NCBI GenBank assembly: GCA_000739535.1
Contig: DF820479.1
Coordinates: 53,019-107,608, forward strand
Reading direction: 5' to 3'
DNA length: 54,590 nucleotides
Source of the DNA: Candidatus Vecturithrix granuli
Lineage (GTDB): Bacteria; Moduliflexota; Moduliflexia; Moduliflexales; Moduliflexaceae
A model generated the notes under the pieces. That model searched no databases. It was not told the origin of the DNA and was given only the letters and a program-made list of their open reading frames with translations. Shown in pieces: positions 43,504 to 51,484 of this stretch. Position numbers and translations under genes: made by a program. How positions within the stretch are numbered: the first letter of the stretch is position 1; every line of letters begins with the position of its first letter.

Positions 43504-44805
43504 TCATTTCAGCCAGAGTGCAGGCAAAAACGTGGTTAGACCCGGAAAGAAAATCAGTAGAATGATGACCAGGTAGATCGCCACAAAAAACGGCAAAAAG
43601 GATTTGACCACTTTTTCAAAGGGCAGGCCGCTGATGCGTACCAGCACGTAAATCACGTTGCCGAAGGGCGGTGTGACCACTCCTACGGATAGGGTAATTG
43701 TCATAAAGATGCCAAAAAACAGCGGATCAATCCCCAGTTGTTTGATCATCGGCACCATGATTGGCGTAAACACGGTGATCGCGCTCAGAACAGACATAAA
43801 GCATCCCACAATGGTGAGGAACCCTAGCAAAATAAACAGGATCAAGGTCGGATTAGAACTAATGCTGATAGTCAGCATGGCCAATTTGGCGGGAATTTGC
43901 AAGCGCGTGAGCAGCCAGCCATACACCATCGCAAAAGAAATAATCAGCAGAATGACCCCGGTGAATTCTGTGGTTTCCCGAATGACCTGAAGGAGTTGCT
44001 TGAGATGAAGCGTTTTATAGATCAACATGCCGAGAAGAACGGCATACAAGGAGGCGACGGCACCGGCTTCGGTCGGGGTAAACGCTCCGCCCCAGATCCC
44101 GCCCACGATGATAATCGGCGTGAGTAGCGCAAAAACCCCATCTTTACTGCCCTGGATAAATTCTTGCAGAGTCACGCGCGGAGCTGGCGGAGGAATTTTC
44201 CCAGTGCTGCGTAGAGCATAAAAATAAATCTGAATCATCAAAGCCACCCCCATGAGGATTCCCGGCACAATCGCGCCAATAAACAAACCTCCGATGGAGA
44301 CATCAGATAACCAGCCATAAATGATCATGCCGACGCTTGGGGGAATAATGGGGCCAATCACAGATGATACTCCCGTGATGCCTGTGGAAAAACCTAAATC
44401 ATAGCCAGCCTCTTTCATGGCTTTGATTTCCAGAGCGCCAAGCCCGGCCGCATCTGCAACCGCTGTGCCCGACATGCCGGCGAATACCATACTGGCGAGC
44501 ACATTCACATGGCCCAACCCTCCGCGCAAGTGTCCGACCAGACAATTCGCGAAACGGAAGATACGATCTGTCACACCGGAAGCATTCATAATGTTGGCCG
44601 CCAGCATAAAGAGTGGCACAGCCAGGATCGAAAAACTATTGACCCCGTGCATCATGCGTAACGCTAACAGACCAAACGGAAAATCAGCGAACCCACCTGT
44701 CACAAGCAGCACAACAACCGATGTCAAACCAATTGCAAACGCGACCGGGATGCCCAGGGCGAATAAGACAATCAAAAGACCAATAAAGATGATAAGCGTC
44801 AACAT
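43504..44805 (-). CDS. dctM: TRAP transporter large permease
   Basis: 433 residues from ATG 44805; AAAGGATGG lies upstream, and the longer frame to 44898 overlaps the small permease. It has about 12 hydrophobic helices. Family blocks are VPLFMLAANIMNASGVTDRIF, LGHVNVLASMVFAGMSGTAVADAAGLG, GVSSVIGPIIPPSVGMIIYG and GVVTPPFGNVIYV. It is the membrane channel of a tripartite ATP-independent periplasmic carrier for organic acids. It lies downstream of the small permease gene in the binding-protein, small permease, large permease order. Confidence 0.94.
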   Translation of the reverse strand: MLTLIIFIGLLIVLFALGIPVAFAIGLTSVVVLLVTGGFADFPFGLLALRMMHGVNSFSILAVPLFMLAANIMNASGVTDRIFRFANCLVGHLRGGLGHVNVLASMVFAGMSGTAVADAAGLGALEIKAMKEAGYDLGFSTGITGVSSVIGPIIPPSVGMIIYGWLSDVSIGGLFIGAIVPGILMGVALMIQIYFYALRSTGKIPPPAPRVTLQEFIQGSKDGVFALLTPIIIVGGIWGGAFTPTEAGAVASLYAVLLGMLIYKTLHLKQLLQVIRETTEFTGVILLIISFAMVYGWLLTRLQIPAKLAMLTISISSNPTLILFILLGFLTIVGCFMSVLSAITVFTPIMVPMIKQLGIDPLFFGIFMTITLSVGVVTPPFGNVIYVLVRISGLPFEKVVKSFLPFFVAIYLVIILLIFFPGLTTFLPALWLK

Positions 44806-44818
44806 GAGGTTCCATCCT

Positions 44819-45289
44819 TTACCGTTTCTGCTTGAGGGTCGAGATAATCCCTTCAAGATAGTAACATAACATAGCAAACGACCCAATTGCAAGTGCAAGA
44901 TAAAAATAGGTCATGCGAATATGGAGCGCGGTTGAAGACATCGTATAGCTGCTTCGCATCATCGTGATGCTTCCCCAAAATATTGCGAGAAGCAGGATGC
45001 TGACGACAGTGTCGATGACCAAAATCAGCGGGCGCTGCCAGGACGCTGGCAGACGATCTAATATCGCTCGAATCGTGATATGCGAACCTTTTTTCGCGGC
45101 CCAGGCAGCGGCCAGGAATACAGCCCAGACATTCAAAAATCGTGAGAGTTCCTCGGCCCAGGGCGTCGGATATTGAAAGAGATAACGGGCGAACACCTGA
45201 ATCAGAATCGCAAGACACATGCCGATAAACGCGAGAACCGCCCCACCTTCGATTATGTAATCAAGGTAGTGTTTAAATGTTTTCATCAT
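44819..45289 (-). CDS. dctQ: TRAP transporter small permease
   Basis: 156 residues from ATG 45289. The longer frame to 45355 is made of the CCCCGGACATC palindrome and is rejected. There are four helices (LAFIGMCLAILIQVFARYLF; WAEELSRFLNVWAVFLAAAWA; LILVIDTVVSILLLAIFW; YFYLALAIGSFAMLCYYLEG). The WAEELSRxLxVW block is the DctQ signature. It ends 13 bp before the large permease start. The repeat at 45325 separates it from the binding-protein gene. Confidence 0.92.
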   Translation of the reverse strand: MMKTFKHYLDYIIEGGAVLAFIGMCLAILIQVFARYLFQYPTPWAEELSRFLNVWAVFLAAAWAAKKGSHITIRAILDRLPASWQRPLILVIDTVVSILLLAIFWGSITMMRSSYTMSSTALHIRMTYFYLALAIGSFAMLCYYLEGIISTLKQKR

Positions 45290-45324
45290 TGACTCGTGTT
45301 CTTTCAAGGTTTCGCTAACGGATG

Positions 45325-45389
45325 TGTACCCCGGACATCTCTGTCCGGCATTCATAGCACGAAGACCGGACAGGGATGTCCGGGGTACA
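45325..45389. repeat. TGTACCCCGGACAT palindrome inside the TRAP operon
   Basis: 65-bp inverted repeat with ends TGTACCCCGGACATC / GATGTCCGGGGTACA and an unpaired centre. The same core as at 30769-30828. It interrupts the gap between the TRAP binding-protein and small-permease genes. Confidence 0.85.
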
Positions 45390-45418
45390 GAATACCTGTC
45401 AACGAAATCATGTACTAT

Positions 45419-45455
45419 AGAGCGACGCCCTCGCTTGAAGCGAGGGCGTCGCTCT
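45419..45455. terminator. Perfect hairpin after the TRAP binding-protein gene
   Basis: AGAGCGACGCCCTCGCTT / AAGCGAGGGCGTCGCTCT stem of 18 bp, about 12 bp after the dctP stop on the minus strand. It can attenuate transcription or stabilise the binding-protein mRNA, which is normally needed in excess over the permeases. No T-run of note. Confidence 0.75.
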
Positions 45456-45467
45456 TGTTTTGGCGGA

Positions 45468-46457
45468 TTATTCTTCGGATAATCTCAGCACTTCTTCATA
45501 GACGCCAGGCGCTAAGGCTTTCACAGCTTCTTCAATCGCCGGTTTTGCCTTTTCTCGGAAAGCTTTTAAGTCCGGTTCAATCACTTCCATGCCACGCTTT
45601 TTGAGTTCAGACAGATAGAAATCATCTTTCTCATCCTCAATTTTCGCCCCATATTTTCGCGCTTCTTCGACGGCATCTCTAATGATCTGTTGATGTTCCG
45701 GGCTGAGTTGATCAAACCATACTTTACTTGCCACCCATTCCCAGGGAAAGTAGATATGGCTGGTGAGAATGATATATTTTTGCACTTCATCAAGGCGGCG
45801 AGAATACGGGCTGACCAGAGTGTTTTCATGCGCTTCCACCAGACCGGTTTTCATCGCCAGATAAATTTCCGGTGCTGGCACCACGACCGGATTTACCCCA
45901 AGTTCTTTCCACACGCTTACCCAGATCGGCACTTCCGGCAAACGCATTTTCATGCCTTGCATATCTTCCGGAACGACAATCTTCCGGTTTGCCGTCGTGT
46001 GACGCGGCGCGCGTTTCTGGGGCCCAAAATCAACCAAACCGCCTTTTTCTGCAGCGCCTGCTTTAATTTTATCGCCAAAAGGTCCGGCGTAAAATGCCTC
46101 AACCGCTTCCCAGGTCGGAAATATAAACGGGATAGTAATCGGATCATACTCCGGCGCATAGTCACTCCGATACAAACCGCCGGTCAACGCCATCTGAGTC
46201 TGCCCGATTTTCAGGAGTTCCAGCACATCTTTCTCATTGCCTAATTGACCGCCCAAAAACATGTTGACCTGCATTTCTCCCTGGCTGCGTTCTTCCACCA
46301 ACTTTTTGAAATAGTTAATCGCTTCTTCCTCGGCTCCGCCGGCCTTCATGGTACAATTCACATCGATCCCTATCGTTTTCGCCTCAGCGGATTGCAAGGG
46401 GCTGAACATCATAAGGATCGCAAGAATGAGCAGAAAAGATTTATGTTTTGCAAGCAT
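45468..46457 (-). CDS. dctP: TRAP transporter solute-binding protein (DctP family)
   Basis: 329 residues from ATG 46457; AGGGAGGT at 5-bp spacing decides the start over 46484. The signal peptide is HKSFLLILAILMMFSPLQSAEA. The family blocks are GGQLGNEKDVLELLKIGQTQMALTGG, GMKMRLPEVPIWVSVWKELGVNPVVVPAPEIYLAMKTGLVEAHENT (with the conserved Arg for carboxylate binding) and the C-terminal helix. It captures an organic acid in the periplasm for the DctQM permease genes downstream. Confidence 0.93.
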   Translation of the reverse strand: MLAKHKSFLLILAILMMFSPLQSAEAKTIGIDVNCTMKAGGAEEEAINYFKKLVEERSQGEMQVNMFLGGQLGNEKDVLELLKIGQTQMALTGGLYRSDYAPEYDPITIPFIFPTWEAVEAFYAGPFGDKIKAGAAEKGGLVDFGPQKRAPRHTTANRKIVVPEDMQGMKMRLPEVPIWVSVWKELGVNPVVVPAPEIYLAMKTGLVEAHENTLVSPYSRRLDEVQKYIILTSHIYFPWEWVASKVWFDQLSPEHQQIIRDAVEEARKYGAKIEDEKDDFYLSELKKRGMEVIEPDLKAFREKAKPAIEEAVKALAPGVYEEVLRLSEE

Positions 46458-46719
46458 AGCATACCTCCCTATTGCATGGAACAATGTTAATTTTTTTCTA
46501 TAACTCTCGGCGTGTTAACAAGTGAAGAACAAAGGTTTTTTTGTCAACAAAAATGCTCCGAATTGAAAAAGCTTGACGAATTTTGAAGAATCTCATAAAA
46601 CTCTCTGCGTATGAGTTCTTTAGGAATATCTATGAGCAAGATGAAAATCATCGGAGGGCAAAAGCGACCGAATGAAGTATAGTTGAGCTTTTGCGTTCCT
46701 GTCTTAGGAGAAAAAGCGT

Positions 46720-46905
46720 ATGTTCGGAATAGGATCAACGGAATTGATTATTATTTTTTTGATCATTCTGGTCATTTTTGGGGCCAAAAAGCTGCCGGAA
46801 ATCGGGAGCGGGTTGGGAAAAGGCATCACGAATTTTAAAAAAGCCATGAAAGACCAGGACAAGATCGGCGAAAAATCTTCATCAGAAGAGGATACAAAGG
46901 CATAA
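46720..46905 (+). CDS. tatA: Twin-arginine translocase subunit TatA/E
   Basis: 61 residues. The N-terminal helix is [24 protein letters not shown], followed by the amphipathic helix [13 protein letters not shown] and an acidic tail. TatA forms the pore of the Tat export path for folded proteins. No tatB or tatC is adjacent. AGGAG lies before the ATG. A shared terminator separates it from polA, which converges on it. Confidence 0.94.
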   Translation: MFGIGSTELIIIFLIILVIFGAKKLPEIGSGLGKGITNFKKAMKDQDKIGEKSSSEEDTKA

Positions 46906-46928
46906 CCGCCATCACCAGAATCGGATAG

Positions 46929-46958
46929 AAACCGGGTTTTTTCGAAAAACCCGGTTTC
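46929..46958. terminator. Shared terminator between tatA and polA
   Basis: AAACCGGGTTTTTTCG / AAAAACCCGGTTT hairpin lying just before the polA stop (46959-46961 in the minus sense). It can serve both convergent genes. It belongs to the dispersed ACCGGGTTTTT family. Confidence 0.8.
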
Positions 46959-49682
46959 TTAATGCGCTTCGTCCCAGTTTCTGCCGTAATGCGCGTCAAC
47001 TTTGATTGGTACACGGAGATTTAACACGGATTCCATTTCATGCACGACCAGTTTACGAACCTCGTCAGACTGCGTTTCCGGGACTTCAAACACAAGTTCG
47101 TCATGCACTTGCATAATCATTTTCGTCTCAGGAAAATCTCGGGTTAAGTGTTGATGAATTGAAATCATCGCGAGTTTGATCATATCCGCTGCCGTGCCCT
47201 GAATCGGTGTATTGACCGCCGTGCGTTCTCCAAATTGGCGTACATTGTTATTTTTGCTGCGAATTTCGGGAATGTAGCGAATCCGGTTCAACAGCGTAGT
47301 GACATACCCCTGTTTGCGCGTGAGTTCAATTGTGTCGTTGATAAACTGGTTCACTCCTTTATACAAGCGAAAATACTCATCAATATAACGTTGGGCTTCA
47401 TGGCGCGGGATATTGAGGTCTTTCGCCAAACTGAACGCGCTGATGCCGTAAATTACCGAGAAATTGACCGTCTTGGCCTCGCGGCGCATATTGGGCGTGA
47501 TCTCAGCCGCAGACAAGCCGAACAACTGCATGGCGGTTTTGGTGTGAATATCCTGATTTTCCTGATACGCTTTAACTAACTCCGCATCGCCGGTCACATG
47601 CGCCAGAATCCGCAGCTCAATCTGCGAATAATCTGCGGAGAGCAGCAAACAGCCGTGTTCCGGGATAAACGCCTGACGGATGCGGCGACCCTCTTCGGTA
47701 CGCACCGGGATATTTTGCAGATTCGGATCGCTGCTGCTCAATCGCCCGGTGGCGGTTACAGTCTGATTATACGAAGTGTGAATGCGCCCGGTTTTGGCGT
47801 CAATCTGTTTGGGCAGAGCGTCGCTGTAGGTGGATTTTAATTTGGAAAGCTGCCGGTATTCCAGAATTTTTTCCGGCAATTCGTAACCGGCCCGCGCTAA
47901 ATCCGTGAGCACGTCAACATCAGTAGAATAGCCGGTTTTGGTCTTCTTGCCGTGCGGCATCTGAAGTTTTTCAAACAGAATCGGTCCTAACTGTTTGGGA
48001 GAATTGATATTAAATTCCACGCCAGCAATCTGATAAATGCGCTGTTCCATGTCCTTCATTTTTTCTGAGAGTTCGCCGGAGATACGCTCTAACAGTACGG
48101 TATCCACTTTTACGCCATGCCGTTCCATGGCCGCCAGGACGTCAATCAAAGGCAGTTCAACCTCCCGATAGAGTTGCTCAAGCTGTTGTTCCTGGATTTT
48201 CGGTCTGAGCACATTGGTCAATTGTAAAGTAATGTCCGCATCTTCAGCTGCATATTCGGTCACCCGCTCAACCGGGATCATGTCAATCGTTGTTTGTTTG
48301 ACTCCTTTCCCGACAACATCGTGGTAGGTAATCGTCTGGTATTGGAGATATTCCTGTGCCAGATAATCCATGCCATGGCTGCGCTTGGAGGGATCGAGCA
48401 CGTACGAAGCGAGCATCGAATCGAACTCTACGCCTTGCAGGTGAATGCCGTAGTGCGCTAGCACAATGATGTCATATTTGATATTCTGTCCATATTTCGG
48501 AAGCGAGGCGTTTTCCAGAAGCAGTTTGAGTTGTTGGATGACCAGATCGAGGGGCAATTGTTTGGGCGCGCCAATGTAGCGATGTCCGACCGGAATGTAA
48601 TAGCCTTGATGCGGAACCGTTGCGACTGAGATACCAACTAATTCCGCTTTCATTGGCTGTTCGCTGGTAGTTTCTGTATCCACGGCAAATCCGCCGGATT
48701 GTTGCAGTTCTTCGATGACCTGCGCGAGCTGCTCTTCTGTCAGAACAGTCTGGTATTTTTTAGCAGTTTCTCGGGGCTGCTCTTCCTCTATGGTCAGCGG
48801 AGGATACCCGAATTCTTCCGCGGGGATGAGTTCACGAATAAAGGAATAAAATTCCAGATCATGAAAATAGGCTTTCAACTCCTGATAATTCGGCGTACCA
48901 TGCCGGAGTTCTTCTAAATTCAACTCAATGGGCACATCAGTTTTCACAGTCGCCAGAAATTTGCTTTGCAGCGCAACCTCTTTACCCTGTTCCAGGCTTT
49001 CCTGTAGTTTCGGACTTTTGACGGCATCCAGATGATCGAGCAAGTTTTCGACCGAACCAAATTCTTCGAGCAGTTTACTGGCGGTTTTGGGGCCAATGCC
49101 CTGAATACCGGGGATATTATCGCTGCTATCGCCGACCAGCCCCAGAAAATCCTGAATCTGCGCCGGGGTGACACCATACTTTTCTTTGACTTTTTCCGGG
49201 GTATAGATCACTTTATGTCCCATGCGTTCGCTGAGTGTCACGATGTTTTCCGACACAAGCTGCAATAGATCTTTGTCCGAACTAACAATAACAGCCTTCA
49301 TCCCTTGCTGCTCAGCTTTTTTCGCTAATGTCGCCAGTACGTCATCGGCTTCATAGCCTTCCATTTCATAGATTGGGATATTCATGGCTTTGAGGAATTC
49401 TTTGATTTTCGGAACTTGCTGAATCAGGTCATCCGGCGTTTCCGGACGATGGGCTTTATAGGCTTCAAATAATTCATGGCGAAAGGTAGGGGCCGCCAGG
49501 TCAAAACTCACGCCGATGTATTGCGGCGCTTCGTCTTGGATCAATTTGATCAACATTCTGATAAATCCAAAAATGGCATTCGTCGGAAAGCCTTTCGACG
49601 TGGATAACGATTGAATGGCGTAAAAAGCTTTATAGATCTGCGCCGTGCCGTCAATGAGATAAATTGTTACTGTTTCAGGCAT
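46959..49682 (-). CDS. polA: DNA polymerase I
   Basis: 907 residues, full length with all three domains. The 5'-3' exonuclease is at 1-290 (IYLIDGTAQIYKAFYAI; EGYEADDVLATL; GDSSDNIPGIQGIGPKTA). The 3'-5' exonuclease is at about 310-500 with the acidic residues kept (FAVDTETT, QNIKYD, EDADIT), so proofreading looks intact. The polymerase is at about 520-907 (LSADYSQIELRILAH, RREAKTVNFSVIYG, MQVHDELVFE). It acts in Okazaki fragment processing and repair. GAGG lies upstream of the ATG. Confidence 0.97.
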   Translation of the reverse strand: MPETVTIYLIDGTAQIYKAFYAIQSLSTSKGFPTNAIFGFIRMLIKLIQDEAPQYIGVSFDLAAPTFRHELFEAYKAHRPETPDDLIQQVPKIKEFLKAMNIPIYEMEGYEADDVLATLAKKAEQQGMKAVIVSSDKDLLQLVSENIVTLSERMGHKVIYTPEKVKEKYGVTPAQIQDFLGLVGDSSDNIPGIQGIGPKTASKLLEEFGSVENLLDHLDAVKSPKLQESLEQGKEVALQSKFLATVKTDVPIELNLEELRHGTPNYQELKAYFHDLEFYSFIRELIPAEEFGYPPLTIEEEQPRETAKKYQTVLTEEQLAQVIEELQQSGGFAVDTETTSEQPMKAELVGISVATVPHQGYYIPVGHRYIGAPKQLPLDLVIQQLKLLLENASLPKYGQNIKYDIIVLAHYGIHLQGVEFDSMLASYVLDPSKRSHGMDYLAQEYLQYQTITYHDVVGKGVKQTTIDMIPVERVTEYAAEDADITLQLTNVLRPKIQEQQLEQLYREVELPLIDVLAAMERHGVKVDTVLLERISGELSEKMKDMEQRIYQIAGVEFNINSPKQLGPILFEKLQMPHGKKTKTGYSTDVDVLTDLARAGYELPEKILEYRQLSKLKSTYSDALPKQIDAKTGRIHTSYNQTVTATGRLSSSDPNLQNIPVRTEEGRRIRQAFIPEHGCLLLSADYSQIELRILAHVTGDAELVKAYQENQDIHTKTAMQLFGLSAAEITPNMRREAKTVNFSVIYGISAFSLAKDLNIPRHEAQRYIDEYFRLYKGVNQFINDTIELTRKQGYVTTLLNRIRYIPEIRSKNNNVRQFGERTAVNTPIQGTAADMIKLAMISIHQHLTRDFPETKMIMQVHDELVFEVPETQSDEVRKLVVHEMESVLNLRVPIKVDAHYGRNWDEAH

Positions 49683-49949
49683 GAGAAGTTCCTCTGTTAT
49701 GAAAAATTAATTTACGAATATATCCTCTCTTTGACATCTTCCGAATAAGAAAGCGGAAAAAACACTGAAACGAGAATTACAAACCAATCAGAATCACTGT
49801 GGTCAGGTGCTACCTTCTTTTGTCTCAAATCTAAAAAACCATTTTTATAACGAGCATAAAAGAAAGTCAATGCTTATTTTTAAAACCTCGTGGTGCAGAT
49901 GCAGATGAAATGAAAACAAACACAAGAAATTTCTTGCTAAAGTTAGCTT

Positions 49950-50229
49950 ACACAGGAAACGTATGAAAACTCTCTCTTGCACGATGTCAGCATCAGAGGG
50001 GTCTGTTTTGAAGCAGACAAATATCTTGAACCCGGAACTCTTATCACCATCCGAATTCCTCTGATTCCTCCGCCTTTTGAAGGACAGGCGGTTGTTGCCT
50101 GGCATCGCAAGGTTGTCAATCATTACGCGATGTGCCCCTGGGTTGCGTGCGGTCTTTGTCATTATTGCCTGGCTGTTTGCTGTGTTTGCAGCGTTATTAG
50201 CTCTGTTAGGACAAGGAAAAGATTATTAG
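49950..50229 (+). pseudogene. Frameshifted PilZ-domain remnant with C-terminal membrane helix
   Basis: Three consecutive frames carry parts of one protein. The first reads KFLAKVSLHRKR near 49930-49962. The second reads YENSLLHDVSIRGVCFEA through EGQAVVAWHRKVVNHYAM at about 49962-50132 (PilZ DxSxxG motif). The third, after a +1 shift near 50130, reads LRAVFVIIAWLFAVFAALLALLG and stops at 50229. PilZ domains bind c-di-GMP. The frames agree only if at least two shifts are corrected, so this is a decayed gene or, less likely, a sequence error. The region 49683-49920 upstream holds nothing I can name. Confidence 0.6.
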
Positions 50230-50235
50230 TAACCG

Positions 50236-50382
50236 GAGGAATACGGAATAAGAGATTCTGAGGAGGAGAGTAATTTCTATCATTTTTCCTTTGACAATGC
50301 TGAAGGAATTATTAGAATTTTGCGTACGATGAATCTGGTCGACGTTCATCAGGAGCATTCACGATCTAAATATCATCTGTGA
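50236..50382 (+). pseudogene. Gene-remnant frame, unknown
   Basis: An open frame without a start codon, from about 50209 after a stop, reading EEESNFYHFSFDNAEGIIRI then LRTMNLVDVHQEHSRSKYHL and stopping at 50382. It looks coding in composition but is too short to assign. It lies between the PilZ remnant and the TRAP binding-protein gene, so the whole stretch 49.9-50.4 kb is likely decaying sequence. Confidence 0.35.
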
Positions 50383-50452
50383 ATCATGCGTGATCATGGG
50401 GTTCTCGGTACAGACGTGAACGAACACGTGATCACCGAAGGAGGGGAGCAAT

Positions 50453-51472
50453 ATGCGAATCTTGAGAATGGTTGTCATCACCTGCGTTCTGGTTGGAGTG
50501 ATCTGGACAGGCAGCACCGAAATCAGCGCGGCAGCCTCAGACGCGCAGATATTAAAATTGGCGCAGGCCGTTTATGAAGCGCCCAGTGCCCATACCGATT
50601 CGGTGAACCGGATTGCTGAAGCCGTGGCGAAACGCACAGACGGACGGATTACTTTCAAAGTGTTTGGCCCGGAATTAGGCGATTGGACCCAGATTAATGA
50701 GTTAGTGAAAATCGGCGGTATTGATATGGCCTTGAATCCGATTTCAACCGATGATCCGCGTTGGAACATTAATTTCTGCCCTTATATTGTCGCTACGTAT
50801 GAAGAGGCCAGGAAGGTGTTTGGACCTGGAAGTGTGTTGGTGGAAGAGATGTATAAAACCTGGGCTGAAGAAAACCAGGTCGTCTGGTTAGGGGCGTGGA
50901 TTCAAGGATTTACAGGGATTTCTCTCAGTACGCGACCCGCAACGACTCCGGAAGAGGCGGAAGGGTTAAAAGTGCGCGTGCCTCCGATGGAAGTGATCGA
51001 ATGCTATTGGGAAGCGCTGGGATTTATCCCGATGGCGATTCCGTTTAGCGAAGTACCGCAGGCGATCCAAATGGGGGTTGTAGATGGTCAGGCTGGCGGA
51101 GGCCCGTTTCAGACCTATTCGTGCTGCCGGGATCTGAACAAATATTTTGTTTTTTACCGTGATATTGTCGAGATCTGGGCCTACACGTTTAACCTGGAAA
51201 AATGGAACGCGATTGATCCGGAAGATCAAAAGATCATCCAGGAGGTCGTAAACGAAGAAGTGCTTAGACGAATGGATGATGCCCGCCTGGAAGATGAAGA
51301 ATACTTACAAAAATTGAAGGACTATGGCCTGACAGTGGTTGATCTAGTGGATACCCCTGAAAAATTGGATGTTGCAAAGACCCGCGCCAGAACGTGTTGG
51401 GGAAAGATGGATGAGGTCGTAGGCAAGGAATGGATGGATAAACTACGAGCAATTGTTGGGGAGTCTAAATAA
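50453..51472 (+). CDS. Orphan TRAP-type solute-binding protein next to a chemoreceptor
   Basis: 339 residues. The signal peptide is RMVVITCVLVGVIWTGSTEISAA. DctP-like blocks are RTDGRITFKVFGPELGDWTQINELVKIGGIDMAL, EEAEGLKVRVPPMEVIECYWEALGFIPMAIPFSEVPQAIQMGVVDGQAGG (conserved Arg in KVRV) and a C-terminal helical end. There are no TRAP permease genes beside it. The chemoreceptor starts 12 bp after the stop, so this protein probably supplies a ligand to that receptor, as periplasmic binding proteins do for chemotaxis. GAGGGGAG precedes the ATG. Confidence 0.88.
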   Translation: MRILRMVVITCVLVGVIWTGSTEISAAASDAQILKLAQAVYEAPSAHTDSVNRIAEAVAKRTDGRITFKVFGPELGDWTQINELVKIGGIDMALNPISTDDPRWNINFCPYIVATYEEARKVFGPGSVLVEEMYKTWAEENQVVWLGAWIQGFTGISLSTRPATTPEEAEGLKVRVPPMEVIECYWEALGFIPMAIPFSEVPQAIQMGVVDGQAGGGPFQTYSCCRDLNKYFVFYRDIVEIWAYTFNLEKWNAIDPEDQKIIQEVVNEEVLRRMDDARLEDEEYLQKLKDYGLTVVDLVDTPEKLDVAKTRARTCWGKMDEVVGKEWMDKLRAIVGESK

Positions 51473-51484
51473 GGAACATGACCT

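Noticed and set aside
45290-45355. N-terminal extension of the TRAP small permease
   Set aside because: The extra 22 residues are encoded by the CCCCGGACATC palindrome; ATG 45289 or 45286 precedes the first helix as usual.
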